From: Nannocystis sp.
GTDB taxonomy: Bacteria; Myxococcota_A; Polyangia; Nannocystales; Nannocystaceae
Length of the DNA stretch: 64,000 nucleotides
Reading direction: 5' to 3'
Assembly: GCA_016712315.1 (NCBI GenBank)
Contig: JADJRG010000013.1
Span: forward strand, 1-64,000
Below are positions 1 to 9,279 of the stretch, piece by piece (within the stretch, counting starts at the first letter, position 1; every line of letters begins with the position of its first letter). The notes below the pieces were generated by a model, which was given only the letters and a program-made list of their open reading frames with translations, did not search any database and was not told where the DNA came from. The translations under genes and the position numbers were made by a program.

Positions 1-1284
1 CTTCAGCGTCCTGAGGCGCTTCGTCGTCGGCGTCGCCATGTTCGCAGTCGTCCAGTGCGCCTCCATCGCCCGCCACGCCGCGGGGCTGCGCCTCGCCGTC
101 GACGAGGCGCTCATCCTCACCGGCGCCCTCGCCTACGGCCTCCTGCTCTTCCTCGCCGTCCGCCGCGGCCTCGCCGCCAAGCGGCTCGTCTGGCCCGTCG
201 GCCTCTACATCGCCGTCTCTGCGGTGTCACTATGGATGGCCCTCGCGCAGCTCGTACGCGGAGCCATGCCCATGGAGTACGCCCTCCGGGTCGCCCTGGG
301 CGTCAGCCTGCTCGGCCTCTGCGACTCCACCATCCCGGTGCGGATGGTCCTCCAGGGGCGCGCCCGTCAGCGGGTCGGCCTCGCCACCTGGGCCGTCTAC
401 GTGCCCGCCCTCGTGCTCCTCGCCGCCAGCGGACCGACCCTGCTCGCCTGGTGAACCAGAGGTCCCCGCAGGCGACACCACCCATCGACGCCCTGACGCT
501 GAGATCCTCCAAGACACCCGCGCCTTCGCCCGCGCTCGCGACCCGATCGCGTCCTGGCAGCTCCTCTCGACCCTCGCCTGTCACGCCGCCCTCCTGCTGC
601 TCATCGGCGCTCTCCCGCTGCCGTGGGTGTTCGCCCCCCCAGCCTCGCGCTCGTCGGCACCATCATCCGCCTCTTCGTCCTCCAGCACGACGCTGGCCAC
701 CAGAGCCTCTTCACGCGCAGGCGGGTCAACGACCTCGCGGGCACCTGCCTCTCGTTCCTCACCGGCGTCTCCTACGAGGCCTGGAAGACCGAGCACGCCT
801 GGCACCACAACCACCAGGGCAGCTCTCGCACCGCGGCGTCGACCGCATGAACAGCCCGATGACCGCCGCGGAGGCGCGCGCGGGGCCCCGACGCGGCCCG
901 CCTCCGCGCCCGCAAGATCTCCGCCCACAGCGTCTTCTTCCTCGGCGCGGTCAGCCTGCTCATCCTGCGCAAGGTGAGCGGCGGATACTTTCAGTTCCGA
1001 CCCAATTTCCGCTGGCCCTTCTATGGGCGAGTGCGCATGCGACGCGGCGTCCTGCTCCTGAACATCGGCCACCTCGCGCTCCACCTCGCCGGCTTCGCGG
1101 CGCTCGGCGGTCGCTGGCTGCTCGTCCTGCTCGCGCTCTGGATCGCGGGAGGGCTCGGCGCCAGCCTCTTCTGGGTGCAGCACAATTCGAGCGCACCTGG
1201 CACGCGGACGACCGCGACTGGTCCTTCACCCGCGTCGCGCTCGATGGCTCGAGCTACGTACGACTGGGGCCGCTGCTGCGCTGG
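1..1284. repeat. Long direct repeat, copy 1 (matches 62719-64000)
   Basis: Position 1 matches 62719, and position 1284 matches the last base of the window. Over this stretch I see five small indels (an extra base and lost ATG near 468, two extra C near 640, a missing A near 825, an extra base near 880, a missing base near 1192) plus a few substitutions. The indels break the reading frame here but not in the copy at 62719. This fits a low-quality contig terminus overlapping its own other end, or a decayed duplication. Confidence 0.95.
2..454 (+). CDS. YhhN-family membrane protein, C-terminal part (cut by window start)
   Basis: This is the 3' two thirds of the gene seen complete at 62498-63172, entered in frame at base 2 and ending with TGA at 454. 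It is a multi-spanning hydrophobic protein of the YhhN/TMEM86 family, whose characterised members are lysoplasmalogenases. It differs from the other copy by at least one residue (Ser for Tyr near base 63). The N-terminus lies outside the window, so this is partial rather than demonstrably broken. Confidence 0.75.
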   Translation, partial: FSVLRRFVVGVAMFAVVQCASIARHAAGLRLAVDEALILTGALAYGLLLFLAVRRGLAAKRLVWPVGLYIAVSAVSLWMALAQLVRGAMPMEYALRVALGVSLLGLCDSTIPVRMVLQGRARQRVGLATWAVYVPALVLLAASGPTLLAW

Positions 1285-1495
1285 GTCACTGGCAGCATCG
1301 GCCTCCATCATGTCCACCACCTCAACCCTGGCATCCCGAACTACCGCCCAAGAGGCGCGGCGAGCCGTGCCCGAGCTCGCCGCCGTCCCCCCTCTCACCC
1401 GCGCCGATCTCCGTCGCTGCTACACCCACGTCTTCTGGGATGGCGCCGCTGGGCGGCAGGTCCCTGCGGAGCGGGTCGGAGTCGGTCCTGGCTAG
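468..1495 (+). pseudogene. Fatty acid desaturase, frameshifted copy
   Basis: Same gene as the partial one at 63185, here running to its stop. The start codon is lost (the position of ATG reads GCA) and reading requires about five frame changes (near 640, 825, 880, 1192 and 1345). The His boxes are still legible: HDAGH near 690, HAWHHNHQ near 800 and HHVHH near 1310, the di-iron ligands of membrane desaturases. This copy supplies the C-terminus that the 63185 copy lacks. Frame breaks fall largely in homopolymers, so they may be sequencing errors rather than real mutations. Confidence 0.8.
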
Positions 1496-1572
1496 CTGCG
1501 CCGGACGAAGCGGATCATCGCCGCACGACCTGACCAGCAGCGCCCACACCTACAAGTTCGTGATCGATCGGC

Positions 1573-2729
1573 CTACCGACGTGATGGCCCGTCGCTCGAC
1601 TGCTCGGCTGCGCACTCGATCAAGAGCGCCAGCGGCTCCCACTGCGGGTTCTTTGATGTGGCCCTCGCCGCGAGCACACGCGCCGCCTCGTCATCCATGT
1701 CACGCCAAGCCGTGAGGCTCGCCGCCGCCTCCTCCACGCCATGATGGCTCTTGAGACAGCAGAGACCGAGCCCAGGATCGACCCCAGGATCGATCCTCGC
1801 GAGCTCGCCCGCGAGCTCCTTTAGAAAAATCGCGGCGTCGGCGGGGCGCTGCGCCGGATTCTTGTAGAGGGCGCTCGCGATCAGGGCGTCGAGGTTTTTT
1901 GAGATCCCGCGCTGGGGCGCCTGGTCGCTCACCGAGGGCGCGACCTTGGCGGCGTGGGCGCTGAGCACCTCCAGCACGTTCGCGCCGGGGAAGGGCACCT
2001 TGCGCGTGAGCATTTCAAAAAGGATCACGCCGACGGCGTAGAGATCGGCGGCGGGGTGATCGGCTCCTCACGGGCCTGCTCGGGCGAGACATACGCGAGC
2101 GTGCCGATCAGCGCGCCGGGGCCGAGCTCGGCGCGATCGAGATCAGCGGGCCGGCGTGGATCTTCGCGAGGCCGAGATCCAAGAGCACGAGGTGATCGCG
2201 GCCGTAGCGCTGGACGATGAGACAGTTCTCGGGCTTGAGGTCGCGATGCACGACGCCGAGGCGATGGATCGCGGTGAGGCCGTCGAGGAGCTGGATCGTG
2301 AGGCGCAGGGCGTCCGCGATCGAGATCGAGCCCGCGAGGATCCGTTGTCGCAGCGTGAGCCCTTTAAGAAGAGGCATTACGAGGAAGAGCACGGGCTCGC
2401 CGCCGGGTGCGGCCGGCTGCTCGCCGTGATCCAAGATCGGAACCACGTGCGGGTGATCGATCTGGGCGCTGATGAAGGCCCTCCTGATAAAATCTGCGGC
2501 GCTGCTCGGGCCAGCGGCCATGCTCGGGGTGCAGCGCCTTGATCGCGACGCGCCGACGCAGGCGGAGATCGAGGGCCTCGTAGATGTCGGCCATGCCGCC
2601 GGGGGCGATGAGGGCGTCGAGGCGAAAGCGGTCGAGCAAGGTACGGCTGCGGAGGTCGGGGCCACGCGGGTGGAGCGGGTTGATCGAAGCGGCGCTACCC
2701 GGCGGACGAGGGGGCGAGAGCGGCGTCAT
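1573..2729 (-). pseudogene. Ser/Thr protein kinase, frameshifted
   Basis: Read from 2729 downward, three frames together give a Hanks-type kinase domain: glycine-rich loop (APGGMADIYEA) and VAIKAL lysine in the first frame, the catalytic loop HRDLKPEN and DLGLAK (in place of DFG) in the second, and the C-lobe (ILFEMLTRKVPFPGA) in the third. Frame changes lie near 2490 and 2050-2110. After the kinase domain a short tail of about 80 residues follows without a membrane segment. The ATG overlaps the stop of the small gene upstream by four bases, suggesting translational coupling. Single-base breaks could be sequencing errors; if corrected, the gene would encode a roughly 385-residue cytosolic kinase. 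Confidence 0.75.
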
Positions 2730-2914
2730 ACGCCACCCCGGGCCGTGTGAACGCCGTCGGCCTCGCGTCGACGCAGCCAGCGGAGGAGCTGACGCAAGAA
2801 GTCATCGGCGGTGGGGAACAGCGCCACCTCGACCGACTCGCCGCCATCCGGCCCGCTCAGGCGCGTCTCGGCGCGAACAACCGGCGTGTCCTTGTGGTCA
2901 GCTTCGACGCTCAC
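2726..2914 (-). CDS. Small hypothetical protein coupled to the kinase
   Basis: A 62-codon frame starting at GTG and ending four bases inside the kinase start (ATGA overlap). The product is charged, with an amphipathic stretch (FLRQLLRWLRRRE) near its C-terminus. A second frame starting at GTG 2987 adds about 24 plausible residues and ends where this one begins, so one missing base near 2915 may hide a longer N-terminus. I do not recognise a family. Its position suggests a partner or regulator of the kinase. Confidence 0.45.
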   Translation of the reverse strand: MSVEADHKDTPVVRAETRLSGPDGGESVEVALFPTADDFLRQLLRWLRRREADGVHTARGGV

Positions 2915-3035
2915 ACGCGGCGGGCAGCCGCAGGCGGAGCTGACCGCTGTCGGTGGTGATAGTGAGGGTGTTGGCGGGGTGCTTCACATGGTTATGAAAC
3001 AAAGTCCGGCCGGCATGGTCAAGTTATGAAAATAA

Positions 3036-4343
3036 ATGACCCGCGCGGGGCGCGGGAGGGGTTGCCTTCGCGCCGCGCGATCTCGTATCGTCACCGCGTC
3101 AAGAAGCAAGGGGCGGAAACGAGTCCAGCATTGGAAGTCACCACCCGCCCATATTTCAAAGATCGAACCCGACAGCATGTCGACATCAACCTCACTCACC
3201 CGCTCGATCCGTCCAAGCCGGTCCGTCGTCGCGTCGTCGCGCCGGCCGGCATGGACGCGGCCGCGGCGGTGGAGGGGGCGCGCGGAGGCGCTCAAGCTCT
3301 TCCGTTCGCTCTGCCAGCCGGCCGATGTTCGCGCGCAGAAACGAGGTGCAACCCAGAACGATGCGAAACCAACCCCACCCCCGATCAAGACCCTCGCGGA
3401 GTTCTGGCCGATCTTCGAGGCCAGTCACGTCGCCGAGCTCAAGTACTCGACGCGTGTTTACTGTGAGACCGTGTGGACGAACGTCCGCCCGCTGCTGGGC
3501 GCCCTTCGACTCGACGAGGTCGACGAGAAGGCGCTCGCGCAGCTCCGCACGCACATGAGGCAGGAGAGGGGCTTGTCTCAGGGCTACAGCCGCCAGACCT
3601 GCGAAGCGGTGCGTGTCGCGCTACGACACGCCCGGAGCGAGGGTGCGCTGCCGAAGGGGCACGAGCTGCCGCAGATCGCGTGGCCGAAGCAGCGGCGCGC
3701 CAAGGTCGACGTGTACTCGCGCGATGACCTCGATGTGTTGGTCGCGAGCGCGCGCAACACCGAGGAGCGCGTGCTCTTCCTGCTGCTCGCCGATGCGGCG
3801 CTGCGGATCGGCGAGTGCGCGGGCTTGATGTGGAAGGACATCCGCCTCGAGGCGCGCATGATGGTGATCCGTCGCTGCGTGACGCGGGGTCGGTTGCAAG
3901 AGACGGCGAAGGGCGAGGACGGCGAGGTCACACTCTCTCCGCGGCTCGCCGAAGCGCTGCGCGGCTTCAGGCCGCGGGGCGAGTTCGTGTTCATGCCCGA
4001 CGGCTGGTTCAGCGTGCACAGCGTCGTTCGTGCGCGAAAACCCCACGTGCAAGAGGGAACCCTCGCCATGCGAGTGCGCAACGCCCAGAAGCGCGCGGGC
4101 CTGCCCGTCTACGGCCCGCACCGGATCCGCCACAGCGTGCTGACTCTGCTCGCGCACAAGGGCGTGAGCCCTTACGCGCTCCAGGCCCTCGCCCGGCACG
4201 CGCAGCTCTCGACGACGATGAGGTACTACGTGCACCTCAAACAGAGCGCGCTCGCGGCCCAGGCCGTGGCGGCGCTTACCGCTCCCGACGCCGAGGGCAA
4301 CGGGGCGGCACGAGAAGAGCGATCGCCCGTAGATCTGGCCTGA
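3036..4343 (+). CDS. Tyrosine recombinase (phage-type integrase)
   Basis: Residues from about 110 onward form a SAM-like core-binding domain (TLAEFWPIFEASHVAEL) and the catalytic domain. The latter shows the first Arg in ADAALRIGECAGL, the HRIRHS box and the nucleophile Tyr in TTMRYYVHL near the C-terminus. The first ~90 residues are Arg/Ser-rich and look out of frame: the +1 frame from about 3026 to 3270 gives a better N-terminus (RQHVDINLTHP, VRRRVVAPAGMDAA), so a one-base error near 3270 is likely. A cluster of GGCAACG repeats follows 160 bp after the stop and could be its attachment region. No phage structural genes are nearby. Confidence 0.85.
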   Translation: MTRAGRGRGCLRAARSRIVTASRSKGRKRVQHWKSPPAHISKIEPDSMSTSTSLTRSIRPSRSVVASSRRPAWTRPRRWRGRAEALKLFRSLCQPADVRAQKRGATQNDAKPTPPPIKTLAEFWPIFEASHVAELKYSTRVYCETVWTNVRPLLGALRLDEVDEKALAQLRTHMRQERGLSQGYSRQTCEAVRVALRHARSEGALPKGHELPQIAWPKQRRAKVDVYSRDDLDVLVASARNTEERVLFLLLADAALRIGECAGLMWKDIRLEARMMVIRRCVTRGRLQETAKGEDGEVTLSPRLAEALRGFRPRGEFVFMPDGWFSVHSVVRARKPHVQEGTLAMRVRNAQKRAGLPVYGPHRIRHSVLTLLAHKGVSPYALQALARHAQLSTTMRYYVHLKQSALAAQAVAALTAPDAEGNGAAREERSPVDLA

Positions 4344-4501
4344 GAGGCGAGCTACAGGCGAGTTCTGAGAAGGGGGTGAACTCACAACCCTCCCCCGTGG
4401 AGCGCCCCGATCCCCAGCCTCCTTGCTTCTTGGCTCAGATCGGCGTTCTACGGGGGTTTTAGCGCTCCCCCCTGCGTCACCCCCACGGCCCACCTGGTGC
4501 G

Positions 4502-4683
4502 GGCAACGCGCGAAACGGCTCGCTACCGGCAACGTTGTGGCAACGCCCCAGGCCCCAGCATCGGCTGGCAACGGAGCACCCTGTCGGCGGAAGAGCGAGG
4601 GCTGCGCGCATGCGCCTGGCACATCGACCCGGCATCGGCTGGCAACGGACCCTGTCGGCGGAGGTTGCCAGAGGTGGTTGCCA
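4502..4683. repeat. GGCAACG repeat cluster downstream of integrase
   Basis: The heptamer GGCAACG occurs five times (4502, 4528, 4539, 4567, 4641) with two inverted GGTTGCC copies (4663, 4677). Two of the direct copies sit in a longer repeat (4558-4591 and 4632-4662) beginning GCATCGGCTGGCAACGGA and ending CCCTGTCGGCGGA. The spacing is irregular. The layout resembles integrase arm/core sites or iterons; function is inferred from position only. Confidence 0.6.
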
Positions 4684-4751
4684 CCGTGTCTCCCCACCCG
4701 CGCCCTCCGCCCCCTCCGCTGTGCCCTCGCGTACCGAGTTGGCTGGAGTGG

Positions 4752-4944
4752 TCAGGCCCTGGGCGCGATGGGCGCCTTGACGCCTCGACCCCACGCGATG
4801 AACGCCGAGATCCCCCCGAGGATCAGCGACGGCGCCATCATCGCCGCCTCGCCCAGCGCCACGTGCGTGCCCGCCGCGCCGAGCATCACGAGCACCAGCC
4901 CCGCGGCGGCGACGCCGACAGCCAAGATCCCCAGGCCCAGGCCG
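4752..4944 (-). pseudogene. C-terminal fragment of a membrane protein
   Basis: On the minus strand about 60 codons ending at 4752 encode two hydrophobic helices (ILAVGVAAAGLVLVMLGAAG and MMAPSLILGGISAFIAW) followed by a short basic tail. No start or upstream domain is present; the sequence passes directly into an unrelated plus-strand fragment at about 4941. It looks like the 3' end of a gene cut by rearrangement. Family not recognised. Confidence 0.45.
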
Positions 4945-5122
4945 ATTTCGACCGCAAGGCCCTGCTCTACACCGGCGCAGCCGTGACCACCGGGGTGGTC
5001 GCCGGCGCCCTGCTGATCACCGGCACGGCGCTGATGATCCACGCCGGTCGTCGCCGACCGCTGCGCCCCGAGCAGCGCGTGCAGCTGCGCCCCGGTCCCG
5101 GCGGCCTGAGCCTGCGCTTTTT
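4941..5122 (+). pseudogene. C-terminal fragment of a membrane-anchored protein
   Basis: About 60 codons give one transmembrane helix (VTTGVVAGALLITGTALMI), a basic stretch and a terminal GGLSLRF, a pattern common at the C-terminus of myxobacterial secreted or TPR membrane proteins. The natural stop appears to be lost by one extra T near 5120, so the frame runs on into the next gene. The N-terminal part is missing. Confidence 0.4.
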
Positions 5123-5144
5123 GAGCGCTGCTATCCTCCGCGCC

Positions 5145-5759
5145 GTGGCCCACGACATCCCCTTGAAGTGCCGCTGCGGCGCCGTCCATGGTCGAGCCTT
5201 GCAGGTCGACCCGGTTCGCTGCAACCGACTGATTTGCATGTGCGACGACTGCCAGGTCTACGGCCGCTGGCTCGCCCAGCACGGCTCGCCGATCCTCGAC
5301 CCGAGCGGCGGCACCGAGATCCTGCAGATGACCCCGTCGCAGCTGCGCATCGACGGTGGCAGCGAGCATGTCCGCTGCCTGCGACTGAGCCCCAAGGGCC
5401 TCATGCGCTGGCATACGGGCTGCTGTCACACGCCGATCGGCAACACCCTGGAGAAGGCGCGGGTCCCCTTCGTCGGCGTGCCCATGGCCTTCGTCGATCT
5501 CGACCCGGACGAGCGCGACAGCAAGCTGGGGCCGGTGCTGTGCCGCATTCACGCCCGCTACGGCAAGCCGCCGCTGCCGGCCGACAGCCACCCCCGGGCC
5601 CCGGGCTGGCTGCTGCGCCGCTTCGTGTGGCAGATGCTGCGCGACAGCTTCGCCGGTCGCCACCGGCCCTCGCCCCTGCGCCACGACGACGGCTCGCCCC
5701 TGGTCACGCCCACGGTGCTGAGCCTCGAGGAGCGTCAGTCACTGAACAGGTCGACGTAG
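5145..5759 (+). CDS. DUF6151-family (GFA-like) cysteine protein
   Basis: From GTG 5145 the product has CRCGAVHG near residue 10, CMCDDCQ near 40 and CCHTPIGNT near 105. These resemble the DUF6151 family, related to glutathione-dependent formaldehyde-activating (GFA) zinc proteins: paired cysteines probably bind zinc. It is about 205 residues, close to family length, with no signal peptide. Its substrate is unknown. The frame is open upstream into an unrelated fragment, so the start is chosen where homology begins. Its 3' end overlaps the tail of the minus-strand gene at 5735 by 25 bases, so the extreme C-terminus may be altered. Confidence 0.7.
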   Translation: MAHDIPLKCRCGAVHGRALQVDPVRCNRLICMCDDCQVYGRWLAQHGSPILDPSGGTEILQMTPSQLRIDGGSEHVRCLRLSPKGLMRWHTGCCHTPIGNTLEKARVPFVGVPMAFVDLDPDERDSKLGPVLCRIHARYGKPPLPADSHPRAPGWLLRRFVWQMLRDSFAGRHRPSPLRHDDGSPLVTPTVLSLEERQSLNRST

Positions 5760-6620
5760 GAGTGCCGTCGCCGTTGACGTCGATGAGAATGTTGATGTAC
5801 GGACGATTGAGGATGTGGGTGTTGCCAGGCGGTGCGCAGGGCGTAGCGGGCGCTGAGGGCGGTGAGCTGAGCGAGGGGGAGGCCGAGCAAGGCGGGCGCG
5901 TCGGTGCCGAGCATGGCCTTGTTGCCGGTGCCGATGCCGTGAAAGCCCTTGTTGCCGATGACGTTGGGGTTGCCGCTGATCGCGTGCGTCCACATGAGGT
6001 AGCCGGCGTCGCTTCGGTCGGCGCCGGCGGCGTTGACGGAGTAGTCGCTAAAGGTGAGCCAGGGATCGCGCCCATGGGCTGTGTGGGCGGGCCGGCGGCG
6101 GGGGCGGCGGCGTTGGCGAGGTGCTGGGCCTCGGTGACGGGGAGCAGCTCGTGTTCGGCGATGACGGTGGGGCAGCCGGCGCGGACGGGCGGGCTCAAGA
6201 CGGCGAGCAGGTCGTCGTGGCTGACGCGGCGCGGGGTGGACCACTGGCCGGGGAGGAGCTGTTCGAGGGAGGCATCGCCGGTGAGGCGGTTAGCGGGGCC
6301 GACGAGGGCGGGGCCGTCGCAGCCGGAGACGCGGACGCGCCAGTAGTAGCCGGCGTAGCGGGATTGACGAGGGTCGAGGGCTTCGAGCGGGAGGGCGTAA
6401 GCGGGGGCGCTCGATGTGGCTTCGAGGACATGTGCACTGGCGGACCAGTGGAGCGCGACGTTCATGACGCCGGTGGTGGTGAAGCCGGCGTTGCGGGTGA
6501 GGCGGGCGCGGATGACGGCGGGCGGGGAGCGATCGAGGCGGATCGTTTGGTCGGCTTCGGCGAGCTCGTTGACGACGAGGAGGAGGACGGTGGGGGCCTC
6601 GGTGATGAAGGCGAGCTCCT
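5735..6620 (-). pseudogene. Hypothetical secreted protein, multiply frameshifted
   Basis: Reading leftward from about 6620 through three frames gives one continuous protein-like sequence: a beta-rich segment (GFTTTGVMNVALHWSASAH), a Cys-containing central part (VRVSGCDGPALVG), then FSDYSVNAAGADRSDAGYL, and a terminus INILIDVNGDG...YVDLFSD. Frame changes are near 6080, 5840 and 5765. I do not recognise the family. The NGDG motif and lack of charged clusters suggest an extracellular protein. No clear start is visible, so the 5' end may also be missing. Confidence 0.45.
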
Positions 6621-6833
6621 CGCCGGACTGCGCCCCTCAACGGATCCGGCACCATCCCCGATCGACGGCTGGTGATCGCCGACGGGGAGGCGCTGAAGGC
6701 GGATCGCTGAGGCGCCGCGCGGCGGGACGGCGCTGGAACGATGAGGTCTAGCGAGCTGGCCCGCACGGAACCGGCTGTAGCTCCCTCCAGGAGCCTCGCG
6801 TGGGCGAGAACGACGCCCGTGACAGCTCGGAAG

Positions 6834-7934
6834 TTACAGGTGGCACTTTAACCTCTTGGCGATTTCCGACGCGATCTGGTCCATCTTTGCGAGGTCATTC
6901 TCGCGTTTCGCGGCCTCGAACTGCGCTTGGAGCTCATGTCCCTGCTTCAGGGTCTTTTGATAGCGAAGAACGGCCTGAAACTCGCTCGGGCTCAGCTTGC
7001 TCAGCAGGTCATCGGAGTCGTCGGAGTCGAAGGTGCTCGCGGCGCTGATGGGCGAGACGTCGTCGGGGGTGGGCTCCTCGGATTCGATTTCGTCGGCGAG
7101 GATGCTCGCGGCGTCGGTCGCCTCGGTGGTGCTCGCCTCGGTGGTACTCGCCGCGCCGACGGGCGAGACGTCGGTCGCCTCGATGGCGGGCTCTTCGGTG
7201 ATGCTGGTCGCGGGCTCGTCGGAGCCGACTTCGTCGGTGGTGCTCGCCGCGCTCGTGAGCGAGACGTCGGTCGCCGCAATGGCGGGCTCGTCGGTGATGC
7301 TGGTCGCGGGCTCGTCGGTGATGCTGGTCGCGGGCTCGTCGGTGATGCTGGTCGCGGGCTCGTCGGTGATGCTGGTCGCGGGCTCGTCGATGATGCTGGT
7401 CGCGGGCTCGTCGACGGTGCTCGCCACCTCGGTAGTGCTCGCCGCCTCGGTGGTGCTCGCCGCCTCGGTGGTGCTCGCCGCCTCGGCGGTGCTCGCTGCC
7501 TCGGTGGTGCTCGCTGCCTCGGTGGCGCTCGCCGCCTCGGTGGCGCTCGCCGCCTCGGTGGTGCTCGCCGTGTCGGCGGGATCGGTGGCGGTCGCCGCGG
7601 TGGTGCTCACCGCGCTGACGGTTGGCATGTCGGCGGGCGCGGTGGTGGCGGGCTCGGTCTCGTTGGTGATGACGAGCTCGGTGATGCTGTCGGCGCTGGT
7701 CGGTGTGACCGTCGGCGTCGGTGATGATGTTGGCGGCGTCGTCGGCTGCGCCGAGTGATTTCTTACGACGCTGGCCATCAACGAGAGAAACTCGGAGATC
7801 TGTCGCCGGTTGGCCTCGTCCTCGCGCCGCCGGTTGGCCTCGAGCTTGTGGGCAAGGAGGAGGCGTTCCAGGGTCTTGTTCACTTGGGCGATCTGCTCAC
7901 GGAGATCCTGCACCAGGGCCTCGAGCGCGAGCAA
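6834..7934 (-). CDS. Coiled-coil protein with Thr/Glu/Ala repeats
   Basis: The 366-residue frame starts with a coiled coil (LVQDLREQIAQVNKTLERLLL), passes through a Pro/Thr-rich linker, a run of TEAAS-type five-residue repeats, a run of eight-residue DEPATSIT repeats, and ends in a second charged coiled coil (KTLKQGHELQAQFEAAKRE). No signal peptide or membrane segment is present. The upstream frame ending near 7935 reads into this one if one base is corrected (EERLLALEALV), so this is probably the C-terminal half of a single ~650-residue protein starting at 8789. Function unknown; an assembly or scaffold role is a guess from composition. Confidence 0.65.
   Translation of the reverse strand: MLALEALVQDLREQIAQVNKTLERLLLAHKLEANRRREDEANRRQISEFLSLMASVVRNHSAQPTTPPTSSPTPTVTPTSADSITELVITNETEPATTAPADMPTVSAVSTTAATATDPADTASTTEAASATEAASATEAASTTEAASTAEAASTTEAASTTEAASTTEVASTVDEPATSIIDEPATSITDEPATSITDEPATSITDEPATSITDEPAIAATDVSLTSAASTTDEVGSDEPATSITEEPAIEATDVSPVGAASTTEASTTEATDAASILADEIESEEPTPDDVSPISAASTFDSDDSDDLLSKLSPSEFQAVLRYQKTLKQGHELQAQFEAAKRENDLAKMDQIASEIAKRLKCHL
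7276..7570 (-). repeat. Short tandem coding repeats (DEPATSIT and TEAAS units)
   Basis: Within the coding sequence, 7276-7422 holds near-identical 24-bp units (five or six copies) and 7424-7570 holds 15-bp units (about ten copies, some with single substitutions). They are in frame and would expand or contract by slippage without breaking the gene. Confidence 0.8.
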
Positions 7935-8789
7935 TCGCTCCTCAATTCGCGGTCGTGCGCTACTCGCTCCTGCTCCTGCACGGGCGGATGAGCTTGCGGG
8001 GGCGAAGGCGCGGCGGGTCGCCAGCCACTAGCACGCGCGAGAAACTCGTCGCCGGAGAGGAGCTCGCCAGTGTCCTCCAGCCGCACGTAACCGGGCGGGA
8101 CGCCGGCGTATGTCGGCGGCGACGGGCCATAAGCGGCATAACCCCATACGCCGGGCCGTACCCGGGCGACTGAGCTCCGGCGGTTTGCTGGCCGGGGTGG
8201 CCGGGGTAGCCGGGGTGGCTGGGGTGGCCGTAGGCGGCATAACCCCCATACGCCGGGTCGTACCCGGGCGACGGATGTCCGGCGGTTTGCTGGCCGGGGT
8301 GGCCGGCGAAACCGTGCGGAGAGTTCGCGGCGAAGGCGGCTGCCTGTTGTTGTTGCTGCTGTTGTTGCTGCTGTTGTTGCTGCTGTTGTTGCTGTTGCTG
8401 CTGCGCCATCCGCAAGAGATCGAGGTGGTCGGCTTGAGGCGGCTGGGTCGGGCCGGTGTGGGGCGCGTTCGCGGGGCCAGGCTGTGCCGGACCCGCTGGC
8501 CCTGGCGCAGGTCCGGGGGATGGAGCCGCCTGTGTTCCGTCATCCAAAATGGATCCGAAAATTTCTTGGAGGCTCGGGATGTGGAGGCCGGCGGTCGCGC
8601 AGGTCTCGGCGAAGGTCAACCTCCGGCCGATCCGCGCCTCCGTCTGTTTGATCTCCGTGGACTTCTCATACAAGCTGGCCACGGTCAGGACGCCGCACTG
8701 AATCAGCGGGAGCCACGGCTTGATCGCGATCACCCATGGGTTGTTCGCGAGGGGTTTTGGGCTTCTTCTTTGGGGCTCTCTGCGGTCAT
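7935..8789 (-). pseudogene. Poly-Gln, Gly/Tyr/Pro-rich protein, N-terminal half (frameshifted)
   Basis: From ATG 8789 the product has a folded-looking N-terminus (VIAIKPWLPLIQCGVLTVA, then RIGRRLTFAETCATAGLHI), a Pro/Ala linker, about 19 consecutive Gln, and repeats of GHPGQQTAG and PGYDPAYGGYAAYG, a prion-like composition. Frame changes near 8750 (AAAACCCC) and 8135 (a lost G) must be corrected. The second restores YAAYGPSPPTYAGVPPGY and then LEDTGELLSGDEFLARASGW before merging with the coiled-coil frame at 7934. All breaks are in homopolymers, so the gene may be intact in the organism. Confidence 0.5.
8343..8404 (-). repeat. CAG/CAA tract encoding polyglutamine
   Basis: About 20 consecutive Gln codons mixing CAA and CAG in a loose CAACAACAGCAG pattern on the minus strand. 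Mixed codons argue for selection on the Gln run rather than simple slippage alone. Polyglutamine of this length is uncommon in GC-rich bacterial proteins. Confidence 0.9.
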
Positions 8790-8836
8790 TTCGCGCCTCC
8801 GTGTTGTAAGCGCCGCACACCGACGACGGGGATCTT

Positions 8837-9279
8837 TTAGTGATAAGGCTTTCTTGTGACCCGCGCCTCGGTTGGCGTGGTGGCGGTCTGGGCGGCGGTC
8901 TGGGCGGCGGCTTGTCCGAAGTTGTGGGCGACGATCGCACGCGCCAGCATGTCGACGTCGCCGAGGCTCTTCTGGCTCGCGGCTCTCGCCCGGGCGAGCT
9001 CCTCTGTGAAGCGCTTCGTCTGCTCGAGCATGAGGATCCCGAACGCCTGGCTGAGCTCGTTCATGTCGGAGGCTTGAGTGACCGCGAGTCTTCGGACGTC
9101 GCCGAGCACCTCGATCATCAAGCTCATGACGTCTCTGAGCTGTCCCACGGGCAAGGTTGCTGATGGCGGCGGAAGCGACCCCCTCCGAGCTCCTGCACCA
9201 ACAGCCCTTGAGCTTGGAGGCCCGCAAGTGTCGCCTCGTCCGCCTCCACCACCCTGCCGTTAATCAGAACCCGCCGCAT
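8837..9279 (-). CDS. Small alpha-helical coiled-coil protein (one probable frameshift)
   Basis: From ATG 9279 (MRRVLINGRVVEADEATLAG) the frame continues to a GGAGGGGG run near 9180, where adding or removing a base joins it to the frame 8837-9154. The result is about 147 residues. The second part is amphipathic and helical (LMIEVLGDVRRLAVTQ, FGILMLEQTKRFTEELARAR). No membrane segment or known domain is seen. It lies directly upstream of the poly-Gln gene in the same orientation (48-bp gap), so the two are probably co-transcribed. Confidence 0.55.

Noticed and set aside
4423..4986. Plus-strand frames across 4423-4986 as genes
   Set aside because: They run through the GGCAACG repeats and Pro/Arg/Ser-rich sequence with no domain, and other frames carry better-supported fragments.
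8343..8404. Poly-CAG/CAA tract as a sequencing artefact
   Set aside because: Codons are mixed CAA/CAG and the surrounding Gly/Tyr/Pro repeats form coherent coding sequence, so I kept it as real coding DNA.
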